Shown here in pieces: positions 1 through 8,768 of a stretch of 64,000 nucleotides of DNA. Position 1 is the stretch's first letter, and every line of letters begins with the position of its first letter. Source of the DNA: Tessaracoccus antarcticus. Lineage in GTDB: Bacteria > Actinomycetota > Actinomycetes > Propionibacteriales > Propionibacteriaceae. The DNA lies in contig NZ_REFW01000001.1 of NCBI RefSeq assembly GCF_003688855.1, forward strand, positions 248,001-312,000. Reading direction: 5' to 3'. The notes under the pieces are model-generated. The model was not told the DNA's origin, ran no database searches, and saw only the letters and a list, made by a program, of their open reading frames with translations. The position numbers were made by a program, and so were the translations under genes.

Positions 1-98
1 TGTCCTCCTCTGGGTCCACGCCACCGCGCGGTGGACTTCCTGCCCCACACAATGAGCCTTTTTCGCACTCGTCAACTTGTCGAAGCCTAGGGTTGAGT

Positions 99-668
99 AT
101 GCAAAAAACAGAGCCCCCGTGGGAGCCACCGGCCGCCGGCTCAGAGGCTGACCACCTGGTGGGCGCCCTGGACCGGCTCCGCTGGACGTTTCGTTGGAAG
201 TGCGATGGCCTGGACAGGGACGGGCTCACTGCGAGCGTCGGACCCTCCACCCTCACGCTGGGCGGTCTACTGAAGCACTTGGCGGTCTGCGAGGACGTCA
301 TCTTCTCCTGGAAGCTGGCGGGTGAGCCGCCGGTGGCGTGGCTCGCCGCCCCCGAGGGTTCCGACGAGGAGTGGCAGTTCAGCGTCACCGACGACGACAC
401 CCCCGCAAGTCTCTACGCCATGTGGGACGACGCCGTGGAGCGTTCGCGGGCACGCTTCACACAAGCGCTGAGGGATGGCGGGCTCGACCAACTCGCCCAC
501 CTGACCTTCGACGACGGAGAGCACGTGAGCATGCGCCGGCTGGTCTTCGACCTGGTGGAGGAGTACGGCCGGCACACCGGCCATGCGGACCTGCTCCGGG
601 AGGCCGTCGACGGCCGTGTCGGGGAGGATCCCCCGGCCACGTGGCATCCCATGGGGTCCGCCCCGTAA
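99..668 (+). CDS. DinB/DUF664 family protein
   Basis: This 189-residue protein looks like the DUF664 branch of the DinB four-helix-bundle superfamily, whose actinobacterial members are often mycothiol-dependent metalloenzymes. The N-terminal half has the family pattern of an LTLGGLLKHLA helix with a metal-ligand-type His, and the C-terminal helix ends in RHTGHADLLRE, which carries the other expected His residues. The substrate cannot be read from the sequence. The ATG at 99 is preferred over an in-frame TTG at 93 because AGGGTTGAG lies just upstream of it. The gene converges on metE, whose stop lies 42 bases away. Confidence 0.8.
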   Translation: MQKTEPPWEPPAAGSEADHLVGALDRLRWTFRWKCDGLDRDGLTASVGPSTLTLGGLLKHLAVCEDVIFSWKLAGEPPVAWLAAPEGSDEEWQFSVTDDDTPASLYAMWDDAVERSRARFTQALRDGGLDQLAHLTFDDGEHVSMRRLVFDLVEEYGRHTGHADLLREAVDGRVGEDPPATWHPMGSAP

Positions 669-710
669 CTGGATCGCCCCGTCACCGGCGCCCGGAGCGG
701 GCCGGGGCGG

Positions 711-3029
711 TCAGGCCCCGGCGATCCTGGCCCTCACGGCGCGCGTTGCCTCCACCATGTGGATCAGCGCGGGCTCAACCTCGGCATAGCCACGCGTTTT
801 CAGGCCGCAGTCGGGGTTGATCCAGAGCCGTTCGGCAGGAACCGATGTGAGGGCAAGGCCGATCAGCACCTCGATCTCGGCCTGGTCAGGAACTCGCGGC
901 GAGTGGATGTCGTAGACGCCGGGACCGATGTCACCGTCGAACCCACGCTCCGAGATTGATGCGAGCAGCTCCATGTCGGAGCGGGCGGCCTCGACGCTGG
1001 TCACATCAGCGTTGAGTCCGTCGATGGCTTCGATGATCTCACCGAACTCCGAGTAACAGAGATGGGTGTGCACCTGCGTGTGGGCGGCAACGCTGCTGGT
1101 GGCAAGCCTGAATGCCCCCACCGACCAGTCCAGGTATGCCTGGTGATCAACAGCACGCAGCGGCAACAGCTCACGCAGGGCCGGTTCGTCCACCTGAATC
1201 ATCGAGATCCCTGCTGCCTCGAGGTCGATGACCTCGTCGCGCAGGGCAAGCGCCACCTGATCCGCGGTGACGGCGCGCGGCTGGTCGTCCCGGACGAACG
1301 CCCAGGCCAGCATCGTGACCGGCCCTGTGAGCATTCCCTTGACGGGCTTGGCGGTGAGCCCCTGCGCGTAGGTCGCCCACTCCACGGTCATGGGCTCGGG
1401 TCGGTGCACGTCGCCGTACAGGATCGGCGGCCGGACGCAGCGGGACCCGTAGGACTGGACCCAGCCTGCGCGGGTACTTGCGTAGCCGTCCAGTTGTTCG
1501 GCGAAGTACTGGACCATGTCGTTGCGCTCGGGCTCGCCATGGACGAGTACGTCGAGCCCAATCCGCTCCTGGAGGGCGACGACGTCACGAATTTCGGCCT
1601 GCATCCGCTCCGTGTAGGCCGTGAGATCTGAGCGTCCCGCAGCAAAATCGGCGCGTGCCACCCTCACCGCACGGGTCTGCGGGAAGGACCCGATCGTCGT
1701 GGTCGGCAGGAGCGGGAGGGTCAGCCGCTCGCGCTGGGCGGTTTGGCGGACATGGCGGGGTTCACGCTGGCGGTCGTCAGCGGTCATGGCCGCGGCACGG
1801 GCGGTGACGTCGGGACGGAGCAGCCCCGGCACCAGGTCGCGCCGGGACACGACATCGTCGGATGCCGAGAAAGCGTCGGGGAAGCGTCCGTGCAGGGCGC
1901 CGTGGAGCGCCACGACTTCAGCGAGTTTCTGGTCGGCGAAGGCGAGTACCTCCTTCAGCGCCGGGTCAAGGTCGGTCTCGATCTCGACGTCGTAGGGGAC
2001 GTGGAGCAATGAGCAGGACGTCGAGACGGAGACGTCGCGGACGGCCCCACGCCACCGGTCGAGCTCGAGCCTGGATGCGGTGAGATCGTTTCGCCAGACG
2101 TTGCGCCCGTCGACCGCCCCCAGCACCAGGGACTTCTCGGCCAGGCCGGGTGTGCCGGCCACCTCGTCGAAATCCGGACCGCGGAGAAGGTCGAGGGCCA
2201 GCCCCTCGATGGCAGTGCCGGCCAGTACCGGGAGCGTCTCCACCGGCGAGCCGAAGTAGGTGGCCACCAGAATTTTCGGACGGTGCTTCACCGCTGCCAG
2301 TCGTTCGTAGGCCCGTGCGACCGCCCCCACCTGGGCGTCGTTCAGATCGCGCACGAGCGCTGGCTCGTCGATCTGGACCCAGGCAACCCCGGGGTCTGCC
2401 AGCACGGCCAGAAGCTCGGCGTAGACCTCCACGAGATCGTTGAGTCGGGACAGGGGGGAGAAGTCATCAGGTGCCCCTGCTTCAGCCTTGGCCAGGCTCA
2501 GGAAGGTGAAGGGACCCACCACGACGGGGCGGGGCGAGACCCCTCGTGCCACTGCCTCCGCGTACTCGGCGACCGGCTTGGTGGCCCTCAAGGTGAACCT
2601 GGTGTCGGGACCGATCTCGGGCACCAGGTAGTGGTAGTTGGTGTCGAACCACTTGGTCATCTCCAGTGGCGGGACCGTCCCGGTCCCGCGGGCCATGGCG
2701 AAGTAGCGAGCCGCGTCGAAGCCGGCGAGCACGTCGGTTCCGGAGACATCCCGGAACCGCGCGGGGATCGCGTCCACCAGCACGGCAGTGTCGAGCATGT
2801 GGTCGTACCAGCTGAAGGTGTTGACCGGAACCGTGTCGAGGCCCGCACCGGCCATGGTGTCCAGAGCGTCGAGGCGCACGGCCCTGGCGGCCTCGTTCAG
2901 CGCCGCCACGTCGATGTTCCCGGCCCAGTACTTCTCGAGCGCCTTCTTCAATTCTCGCGTGCGGCCGATGCGCGGATAGCCGAGCACCGTCGCGCCGATG
3001 GTGGTTTCGCTGTGTGGTGATGCATTCAT
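711..3029 (-). CDS. metE: cobalamin-independent methionine synthase MetE
   Basis: This 772-residue protein transfers a methyl group from 5-methyltetrahydropteroyl-polyglutamate to homocysteine to make methionine in the cytoplasm, without B12. Length and the two-barrel layout match MetE. The zinc ligands are all present as His656 and Cys658 (HTHLCYSEF), Glu680 (TSVEAAR) and Cys741 (NPDCGLKTR), with the same spacing as His641/Cys643/Glu665/Cys726 of the E. coli enzyme. The substrate-binding [10 protein letters not shown] segment is at about 611-620. The ATG has GAGGGTTGAG upstream. A cobalamin riboswitch precedes the gene, so expression should fall when B12 is available and a B12-dependent MetH can take over. 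Confidence 0.97.
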   Translation of the reverse strand: MNASPHSETTIGATVLGYPRIGRTRELKKALEKYWAGNIDVAALNEAARAVRLDALDTMAGAGLDTVPVNTFSWYDHMLDTAVLVDAIPARFRDVSGTDVLAGFDAARYFAMARGTGTVPPLEMTKWFDTNYHYLVPEIGPDTRFTLRATKPVAEYAEAVARGVSPRPVVVGPFTFLSLAKAEAGAPDDFSPLSRLNDLVEVYAELLAVLADPGVAWVQIDEPALVRDLNDAQVGAVARAYERLAAVKHRPKILVATYFGSPVETLPVLAGTAIEGLALDLLRGPDFDEVAGTPGLAEKSLVLGAVDGRNVWRNDLTASRLELDRWRGAVRDVSVSTSCSLLHVPYDVEIETDLDPALKEVLAFADQKLAEVVALHGALHGRFPDAFSASDDVVSRRDLVPGLLRPDVTARAAAMTADDRQREPRHVRQTAQRERLTLPLLPTTTIGSFPQTRAVRVARADFAAGRSDLTAYTERMQAEIRDVVALQERIGLDVLVHGEPERNDMVQYFAEQLDGYASTRAGWVQSYGSRCVRPPILYGDVHRPEPMTVEWATYAQGLTAKPVKGMLTGPVTMLAWAFVRDDQPRAVTADQVALALRDEVIDLEAAGISMIQVDEPALRELLPLRAVDHQAYLDWSVGAFRLATSSVAAHTQVHTHLCYSEFGEIIEAIDGLNADVTSVEAARSDMELLASISERGFDGDIGPGVYDIHSPRVPDQAEIEVLIGLALTSVPAERLWINPDCGLKTRGYAEVEPALIHMVEATRAVRARIAGA

Positions 3030-3171
3030 GACTCAACCCTCGTGAGCTTGCTGTTACGCAGCCCGGGTCCGCGGGGGAGATCAGCAGAGCAGCCGGGACG
3101 TGTGAGTGCCCGACAAACGGTGCCAGGCTCTTCCCACGAGAACCGCAGACCACCATGCATTGGGTACATGG

Positions 3172-3350
3172 TGCGCTGGCAGGTCTTCGGACTCGTGGGC
3201 TCCATGCCTGTGCCTACTGGATGTCGCTTCCCGGGCGCTGGCCCAGTGCTGATGACACCGTTCGTTCCCACTTACCGCTGCGGGGCAGTCCCGGATTCAC
3301 ACCGGGTTCCCTCTTGCGACGACATCCCTGGCGGGAAGTCGAACCAGCTG
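3172..3350 (-). promoter_or_regulatory. cobalamin riboswitch upstream of metE
   Basis: On the minus strand the stretch contains the two hallmark conserved blocks of the B12 riboswitch. Near its 5' side is GGTGTGAATCCGGGACTGCC followed by CCGCAGCGGTAAG (about 3262-3312). Near its 3' end is AGTCCGAAGACCTGCC (about 3173-3190). It sits about 140 bases upstream of the metE start, on the same strand. Outer limits are approximate. Established knowledge: such elements repress metE when adenosylcobalamin is bound. Whether this one stops transcription or translation was not resolved. Confidence 0.93.
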
Positions 3351-3471
3351 CAGGTTCGAGACTAGGGGGTTTTCGCCCGGGCAGCGCTCACGTCCGCCCC
3401 CTGGTCCTGTGACACAGGACCCTCACGCACCCGTGGGACCACTCCCAGCACGTGACAACTAGGATGCGGGC

Positions 3472-4227
3472 ATGAGCCTGTCCGGCGTCGAGCCCGTCTC
3501 CTCACGTGCACCGGAGCTGACCGGCCCGTTGATGATGAACCAGAACTGGCGGGACCTCACGTTCCTGCACTGGGCCGTCGACCCTGATGAGGTTGCCCAC
3601 CGCATGCCTCCCGGGGTCCGACCCGACACCCTCGACGGCGTCACCTACGTCGGCTTGATCCCGTTCCGGATGGTCGGTGCAGGGATCGCCGGCGGTCCCG
3701 GAATCCCCTGGCTGGGGTCGTTCCTGGAGACCAATGTGCGGCTCTATTCGGTCGACGACACCGGGCGCCGGGGCATAGTGTTCCTCAGCCTCGACGCTGA
3801 CCGCGCGGCGGTGGTGGTCGGTGCTCGCGCCGCGTTCGGGTTGCCCTACCGCTGGGCGCGGATGCGATACCGCAAGAGCGGCGACGTGCACTCTTACGAC
3901 ACCCAACTCCGCCATCCCGGCACACGGGCGGAAAGCCGCATCGTGATCCGCCCGGGGGCGAGGCGCCGCAGCACCGAGCTCGACGACTTCGTCAGCGCGC
4001 GCTGGGGATTGCACGTGCACTGGTGGGGAAGGACCCTGTACGTGCCCAACCACCATGAGGCCTGGCCTGTGCATGACGCGGAGGTGTTGGTGCTGGACGA
4101 CGGGCTGCTGGCGTCAGTGGGGCTGCCCGACCTCGCCGCCCGTCCGCCGGATCACGTGGCGTTCAGCCCCGGGGTTCACACTGAGTTCGGGTTTCCCGGA
4201 GACGCGGCTCGTCCACGTCGCTCGTGA
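3472..4227 (+). CDS. YqjF-like DUF2071 family protein
   Basis: This 251-residue soluble protein matches the DUF2071/YqjF family in length and pattern. Near the N-terminus is QNWRDLTFLHWAVDPDEVAHRMP, abbreviated here to its core WRDLTFLHW, and further on come VGLIPFRMVG, GIVFLSLDADRA and YRWARMRY, the usual family landmarks. The biochemical function of the family is unknown; the fold is related to acetoacetate decarboxylase-like proteins. The start ATG follows AGGATGCGGGC. It is a single gene between the metE riboswitch and a convergent VOC gene, and no regulatory partner is visible. Confidence 0.85.
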   Translation: MSLSGVEPVSSRAPELTGPLMMNQNWRDLTFLHWAVDPDEVAHRMPPGVRPDTLDGVTYVGLIPFRMVGAGIAGGPGIPWLGSFLETNVRLYSVDDTGRRGIVFLSLDADRAAVVVGARAAFGLPYRWARMRYRKSGDVHSYDTQLRHPGTRAESRIVIRPGARRRSTELDDFVSARWGLHVHWWGRTLYVPNHHEAWPVHDAEVLVLDDGLLASVGLPDLAARPPDHVAFSPGVHTEFGFPGDAARPRRS

Positions 4228-4562
4228 CGGGGCGCTTCAGGGGCCCAGGGCAGTGGTCACGCAGCACCCCCACGGGGACACACGGCAGAACCACGGCGGT
4301 ACCGCTCCCGAGACCGGGGCCACCTCCGCATCAGGTCGGGTCCCACCAGCCGGTCTCCCAGATCAGTTGCGTTGGTCGACCGTCTGCGAACACACGAATC
4401 GGTAGAGGCACCGGTGCACGCACTGGTGCCGTCGTTGCGCGGATCGGCTCGACTAGTGGGTGACTTCAGGCAGCAGTGACGCTGACCTCACCTCGCGGCG
4501 CCCCCGCAGCCATAGGGCGTGGTGGGTGAACCTTCCGCCTCACCACGCCCTCGGTAGCCCGC
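4228..4562. other. gene-free convergent gap
   Basis: This stretch lies between two convergent genes. I see no plausible coding region in it. The only structure found is the hairpin listed separately at 4514-4551. Confidence 0.6.
4514..4551. terminator. hairpin between convergent genes
   Basis: AGGGCGTGGTG at 4514-4524 pairs perfectly with CACCACGCCCT at 4541-4551 across a 16-base loop. It lies just past the VOC gene stop and downstream of the DUF2071 gene, so it could serve either strand. There is no U-tract, which is common in high-GC actinobacteria. Confidence 0.6.
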
Positions 4563-5471
4563 TCAGGCCCCCACACGAACCTGGATCTCGTTTTTCCAGG
4601 GGTCTTCGAAGGCAAGGACGTTGCCATCGTTGCGGATCGCGATACTGCGGCTCGTCAGCCGTTCCTGTAACCCGCCCAGGTCGTCCTCAGATCCCACGTC
4701 GATGGTGACCTCGCCGAGACCGAGGGCAGGCCAGCGTCCGGTCGCGCCACGACTGTGCCACGTGTTCATCGCCAGGTGGTGGTGGTATCCCCCAGCAGAC
4801 ACAAAAAGTGCCTGCGTCCCGATTTCGGCAGTGATTTCGAAGCCGACTGTGTCGACGTAGAACGCTCGCGCCGTCTCGATGTCACCCACCTTCAGATGCA
4901 CATGACCCACAGTCGCGGCCCCAACACTCGATTGACCTGCTCCATCCTCAGCGAGGTTGTCCCTCAGGAACTTATTCGGATCGAGGTAATCCGTGGTCAT
5001 CCGGACTCGACCATCTTTCCAACCCCACTCCGCCCGAGGACGATCCCAGTACAGCTCAACGCCGTTTCCCTCGGGATCATCGAAGTAGAACGCTTTCGAC
5101 ACGCTGTGGTCGGCGCTACCGGTGAACGAGGAGGGGTAATGCCGGGCCAGCGAGTAGATCGAGGACGCCAGACCCGCCGGGTCGTCGAAAAGTAGTGCTG
5201 TGTGGAACAGTCCCGCAGCGGATGTCGGAGCATGTGTGAGCAGCGGGGTGTGCTCGAGGACGACAGCCGGGACTCCCCGCTGACCCAGCGTGATGGTCGA
5301 GCCTTTCTGGTTCAGGACATGCAGACCGAGCCCGCCCGAGTAGTACGCCGCCATCGCGTCGAGGTCGCCAACCTTGAGCGTCACAGGTCCCACGCCGGTG
5401 GAGGGGCCGAGAATCTGGTTGGCGATGGCGGCGCCCATGGTTCCGGCGCCGGTGACCGTGACTGTGTTCAT
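4563..5471 (-). CDS. two-domain VOC (CatE-like) dioxygenase
   Basis: This 302-residue protein has two glyoxalase/extradiol-dioxygenase (VOC) modules, at about 25-145 and 190-300. This is the architecture of CatE-type catechol 2,3-dioxygenases. Module 2 keeps a credible metal triad: His in GHVHLKVGD, His in HHHLAMN and Glu in NEIQVRV. Module 1 has GPVTLKVGD, without the first His, so it is probably structural. Residues 3-20 (TVTVTGAGTMGAAIANQI) read like the first strand, GxGxxG turn and helix of a dinucleotide-binding protein, which is unusual for this family. The ATG at 5471 has GGGGTG upstream. It is divergent from a MarR regulator with shared operators, suggesting a role in catechol or quinone turnover. 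Confidence 0.82.
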   Translation of the reverse strand: MNTVTVTGAGTMGAAIANQILGPSTGVGPVTLKVGDLDAMAAYYSGGLGLHVLNQKGSTITLGQRGVPAVVLEHTPLLTHAPTSAAGLFHTALLFDDPAGLASSIYSLARHYPSSFTGSADHSVSKAFYFDDPEGNGVELYWDRPRAEWGWKDGRVRMTTDYLDPNKFLRDNLAEDGAGQSSVGAATVGHVHLKVGDIETARAFYVDTVGFEITAEIGTQALFVSAGGYHHHLAMNTWHSRGATGRWPALGLGEVTIDVGSEDDLGGLQERLTSRSIAIRNDGNVLAFEDPWKNEIQVRVGA

Positions 5472-5495
5472 GCTGCACACCCCTGATAGAATTAG

Positions 5496-5542
5496 TTGTT
5501 GCTACAAGCACTCTACCTTATAGTTGTCCCAACAAGTACTTG
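5496..5542. promoter_or_regulatory. MarR operator dyads in divergent promoter
   Basis: The gap between the VOC and MarR genes holds two similar dyads, TTGT-N4-ACAA at 5496-5507 and again at 5524-5535, with centres 28 bases apart. A perfect 10-base palindrome, CAAGTACTTG at 5533-5542, overlaps the second. Paired dyads of this size in a divergent MarR promoter are typical operators. I infer that the MarR protein binds here and represses both genes. Confidence 0.65.
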
Positions 5543-5555
5543 GTACGATCAGTCC

Positions 5556-6023
5556 ATGAGCGATGAACAGTGGCTGAGCCATGAGCAACTCGCGGCGTGG
5601 AGGAAGATGATCGCGGTCGTCGAACGTCTGCCCAACATCCTGGAAACCCAGCTGCAACGCGACTCCGCCATGAGCCACTTCGAGTACTTCACATTGGCAA
5701 TGCTCTCCGAAGCCAAGGATCGCAAGCTGCGGATCACCGAGCTTGCCCTGAAGACCAACGCCACCGTCGCCCGCCTGTCGCATGTGTTGTCCAGGCTGGA
5801 GAAACGCGGTCTGGTACGCCGGGAGCCGTGTCCGCACGACGGCCGCGCAACGAACGCGGCACTCACTGCCGCCGGCTGGGACGCCGTCGTCGCAGCAGCC
5901 CCCCATCACGTCCACACCGTACGAGACACCGTGATGCGGCCACTGACAAAGGCGGACGTCGCCGATTTGGACCGCATCATGGGGGCCATCCTCAGCCGGA
6001 TGGACGGAGGGGGCAGGACATAG
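5556..6023 (+). CDS. MarR family transcriptional regulator
   Basis: This 155-residue winged-helix protein has the MarR layout: an N-terminal dimer helix (EQLAAWRKM), the recognition region TELALKTNATVARLSHVLSR, and the wing with RREPCPHDGRA, where the D-x-R pattern is diagnostic. The longer open frame from 5496 has no ribosome-binding site and runs through the operators, so the ATG at 5556 is chosen. The divergent partner is a VOC dioxygenase, an arrangement known from MhqR-type regulators that sense quinones or catechols. That ligand assignment is inference from context. A Cys in the wing (EPCPH) could be a redox sensor. Confidence 0.9.
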   Translation: MSDEQWLSHEQLAAWRKMIAVVERLPNILETQLQRDSAMSHFEYFTLAMLSEAKDRKLRITELALKTNATVARLSHVLSRLEKRGLVRREPCPHDGRATNAALTAAGWDAVVAAAPHHVHTVRDTVMRPLTKADVADLDRIMGAILSRMDGGGRT

Positions 6024-6422
6024 CCCACAGCAACTGCTCATGGAAACGCCGGACACCTCGTGCGCACAACACGGTCCAGCCGGGCCACGGACCGAGCCGC
6101 CGCCGAGAGTCGCTGACTCTGGATCGGGTGCGTAGGCATTGGTGCTGGGCGGCCCGTTCTTCCCCGTCGCGGTGGCGGGGCCATCAGCCTGCGTCAGCAT
6201 CGTGTTCGGCCTCAAGCACCTCGCGCAGCGTTCGGAAGTCGTCTCGGTGCGAGGCCCCAGTGCGGTCATGAGGGAGAAGCGGATGGCGCCTGGAAGTCCG
6301 GTTCTCGGCAAGGCTGTCATGTCCGTTCGCATGGCGCAACGAACTCTCGAGCAGTTGGCGTCTGATGATTGGGCGCCGGACTTCCGGCCGGTGCGCGTAG
6401 GTACCCGTCGACGAGACACAGG
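6024..6422. other. gene-free convergent gap
   Basis: This 400-base interval separates the end of the MarR gene from the end of the convergent membrane-protein gene. Open frames exist on both strands but have low-complexity, Arg/Pro/Ser-rich translations and no ribosome-binding sites. I see no gene, repeat or strong hairpin here. Confidence 0.5.
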
Positions 6423-7187
6423 TCACGCCGATGGCGAAACCACGCTCGCCAGTCTTCGAGATCCGCGCGGATCCCCGCCGAACCCGAAGGAGGCGGAGCC
6501 AGCTATCACGAGCACGGCGACCGTGATCCATCCTGTTCCAGGAGGCGTGTCCCAGTTGTTCTGATTGAACAGCGTCATGCTCAGGTACTCAACGATTCCG
6601 TGCGCCATGCCGAACGCAGTGGCCCCCCACAGGACGAACGCCACACCGGGAAGGACCCCACTCCTGAGCTCGGTGTTTCTCCACCAGAGCACAAGCATCA
6701 CCACGACGGCCACTACGTCGACGGCTATCCACAGCCACCCCGAGATGTAGGCGTCGGGATGACGCCGGCGGTTCAGCGCCGCGAACAACCCCAAGACCGC
6801 GACGAGGGTAGGAGCCACGGCTGCGATGAGCGCGACGCAACGGGTTTCCCCACGGAGGCGGAGACCGAGAACCAGCACAACCCACGATGCGACTGCCAAC
6901 ACCATGCCGATTCCCGCGAGCTCGGACGCCCAGGGTGCCTGTTCAGCGATCTCAGGTGGGTACGGGAACGGGAGACCCGTGTCCATCCGCGCCAGGCAGG
7001 CGGTCGTGAACTCAGCGGTTGCCGTGGGTGCAAACACGGTGCCGACCAGCATGCTCCCCCGGCAGGGGATCCAGTGGAGATGGACCGAAACAGCCGTTGA
7101 CGCTGCCGAAGCAAACAGCAAGACGCCAGCAGCGAACCACGGCCAGCGTGGCTGCGCTTGCACACTCTCGTCCTTGGTGTATTCCAT
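6423..7187 (-). CDS. six-helix membrane protein, unknown
   Basis: I do not recognise this 254-residue protein. It has about six hydrophobic segments, at roughly 16-38, 88-111, 117-138, 149-168, 178-200 and 219-237. A long external loop (about 39-87) contains two cysteines that could form a disulfide, and the C-terminus is basic and short. The ATG at 7187 is preceded by a GGGGGCCGGTGA stretch. The gene stands alone between long non-coding gaps in an accessory-looking stretch, so context gives no clue to function. Hydrophobicity and the consistent codon bias support it as a real gene. Confidence 0.7.
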   Translation of the reverse strand: MEYTKDESVQAQPRWPWFAAGVLLFASAASTAVSVHLHWIPCRGSMLVGTVFAPTATAEFTTACLARMDTGLPFPYPPEIAEQAPWASELAGIGMVLAVASWVVLVLGLRLRGETRCVALIAAVAPTLVAVLGLFAALNRRRHPDAYISGWLWIAVDVVAVVVMLVLWWRNTELRSGVLPGVAFVLWGATAFGMAHGIVEYLSMTLFNQNNWDTPPGTGWITVAVLVIAGSASFGFGGDPRGSRRLASVVSPSA

Positions 7188-7662
7188 TCACCGGCCCCCG
7201 CGATCGGCTAGATGCCGTGACAGTAGCAAAGGTGAAGTACGCCCGCTGCTTAGACGTAAGGCTCAAGTGGTTGCCACAAGGGGGAGCTCTTGTGGGGCCC
7301 AGCTACCCGCCCATCTTTTCAAGCGTCTTCATCACGGTGACCAGCATCCTTGGAGACTACTGCGGACACAACAACGGGCAGCGCTCCCAATCGCGAGAAG
7401 AGTGATGCCGCTGCCGATTTTTGGTGGTGGCAGTCAAGTCGAGCGGCACTGCAGATTGAACACTTCCAGGCTCAGTACCTTCAACAAACGACCTATTCCG
7501 CGAATATGTCACGGTCGATGCGTCGTCGCTCGGCATCCAGTTGGTGGCTTCCCATCCTTGGCGGTGCCTGCCCGCACAGTTGAAGCGACTAGATCCTCAA
7601 GGGTCCGCAGGCAGCAGCCAAGTTTTGACTGCACCTCTGTAGCGTCAGTCAGGCGCCCGCGG
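7188..7662. other. long gene-free gap
   Basis: This interval is less GC-rich than the neighbouring genes. It holds repeat copy A at 7451-7493 and presumably the promoter of the membrane-protein gene. I see no convincing coding region. Confidence 0.5.
7451..7493 (+). repeat. dispersed repeat, copy A
   Basis: This 43-base stretch begins GCAGATTGAACACTTC and aligns without gaps to copy B at 9582-9624, with 35 of 43 bases identical. It is the most diverged copy and lacks the TGTCGA palindromic lead-in seen in B and C. Confidence 0.7.
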
Positions 7663-8052
7663 TCATGTCACTCGAAGCGTCGCGGTTCCCTCACCCAATC
7701 CCGAGACGACATTCAAGGAGACAAGGCCTGCCGCGACGGGCTTTTCGAATGTCACCTGCGTAGACGTGACACCAGTGCACTGGATTGGCAGGCGTAGGAC
7801 TTCCTCGCGGTCGACCAGAATCGCGATGACGACATCAGCTCGGTCGGTGCAGTCGGTGTCGAGACTGTACTCACCTTCGAGGGAGACCTCCGGCGTTTCC
7901 TCGACTCCCCTCATATCCGGGCCGAAAACAAGTTTCGCCACGTGGGGAGCCTCCGTGGGCTCCGGCCTCGCGCAGGCGGTTGACCCGCTCAGGACAACAA
8001 GAACTATGAGGGGAGCCGCGAGGGAGTACTTGGTGGTTCGTTTCCAGAACAT
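7663..8052 (-). CDS. small lipoprotein, unknown
   Basis: This 129-residue protein has a basic N-terminus, a hydrophobic stretch and a lipobox ending GSTAC, so it should be lipid-anchored outside the membrane. The mature part (about 100 residues) is beta-rich in appearance, with two cysteines (TDCTD and PIQCTG) that could pair, and no recognised domain. The ATG at 8052 is chosen over an upstream in-frame start because GGGAGGG lies 6 bases before it. It begins 14 bases after the single-pass protein at 8067-8768 and is the last gene of a three-gene operon led by an ECF sigma factor. That placement suggests it belongs to the same envelope-stress or signalling unit. Confidence 0.75.
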   Translation of the reverse strand: MFWKRTTKYSLAAPLIVLVVLSGSTACARPEPTEAPHVAKLVFGPDMRGVEETPEVSLEGEYSLDTDCTDRADVVIAILVDREEVLRLPIQCTGVTSTQVTFEKPVAAGLVSLNVVSGLGEGTATLRVT

Positions 8053-8066
8053 TGAAACCCTCCCGT

Positions 8067-8768
8067 TCACGCTACGTCAGAATTGTCGAGCTGCAACGGG
8101 ATCGCATCGGGCACGTCGGTGACCGAGCGTTCGTAGGTGCCGCTGCTGACCTCCTTGTAGGCGCCAGCAACTGCACCCGTCACGTAGTACAGGGTGGAGG
8201 GGTCCTGCGGCAGACCCGTGTGCTTCAGGAACAGCAGGTAGGTGTCACCTTCCTGAAGTTCGATGTCATAGTCGCGAAACGTTCGGACCTCGACAACGTC
8301 ACCCGGGCTGCAGGGGTCCGGTCCGGTCGTGGCCTGCTGGTGGAACACCGGCTGGGTCCCCACCACTCCACCAACGTCGAAACAGGCGGCCACCTCGAGG
8401 CGAGTCTCATCCGTAGAGGCCCCGCCCAAGGTTCCGCCGCGCGATGACGACGCCGTCACTTTCACGACCAGTGAAGAATCCCCAGCCAGCTCCATGAGGC
8501 TGTTGTAGATGTGGGCACGACTCATCCCGGAGTCTTGGCTGGTTTCAGCGGTCGTGGTCACCTCAGGGAAGGGAGCCCCTCCATTGGGGCTCGACCCACC
8601 CATTCTCACTCCAAGCGGGATGGCGACGGCGACTCCTAGCACTACCGCGGTTGCTCCGATGAGGTTGCGGGCCGTATGGCTTTTCGCAGCGGGCTTTTGT
8701 GTCACGGTGGTGATGAGTTCGCCCCGCAGCGCAGTGGCGATTTCCGGGTCCAACGTGGGGTGGGTCAT
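8067..8768 (-). CDS. single-pass protein, anti-sigma candidate
   Basis: This 233-residue protein has a short cytoplasmic N-terminus (1-34), one membrane helix (about 35-54) and a roughly 175-residue external domain with two cysteines. Its start overlaps the stop of the ECF sigma gene by four bases, so translation is coupled. That position and topology fit the usual slot of an anti-sigma factor or a sigma-cotranscribed sensor. However, the 34-residue cytoplasmic part is short and has no zinc HxxxCxxC motif, so a classical ZAS anti-sigma domain is not present. The external part resembles the proteins often found beside actinobacterial ECF sigma factors, but I cannot name a family with certainty. 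Confidence 0.72.
   Translation of the reverse strand: MTHPTLDPEIATALRGELITTVTQKPAAKSHTARNLIGATAVVLGVAVAIPLGVRMGGSSPNGGAPFPEVTTTAETSQDSGMSRAHIYNSLMELAGDSSLVVKVTASSSRGGTLGGASTDETRLEVAACFDVGGVVGTQPVFHQQATTGPDPCSPGDVVEVRTFRDYDIELQEGDTYLLFLKHTGLPQDPSTLYYVTGAVAGAYKEVSSGTYERSVTDVPDAIPLQLDNSDVA

Noticed and set aside
21-34. CCACC-gcgc-GGTGG hairpin at the window start
   Set aside because: Only five base pairs with no context upstream. It could be the terminator of a gene outside the window but cannot be supported.
5502-6419. 305-codon minus-strand open frame
   Set aside because: Overlaps the MarR gene and its operators, with no ribosome-binding site and no recognisable fold.
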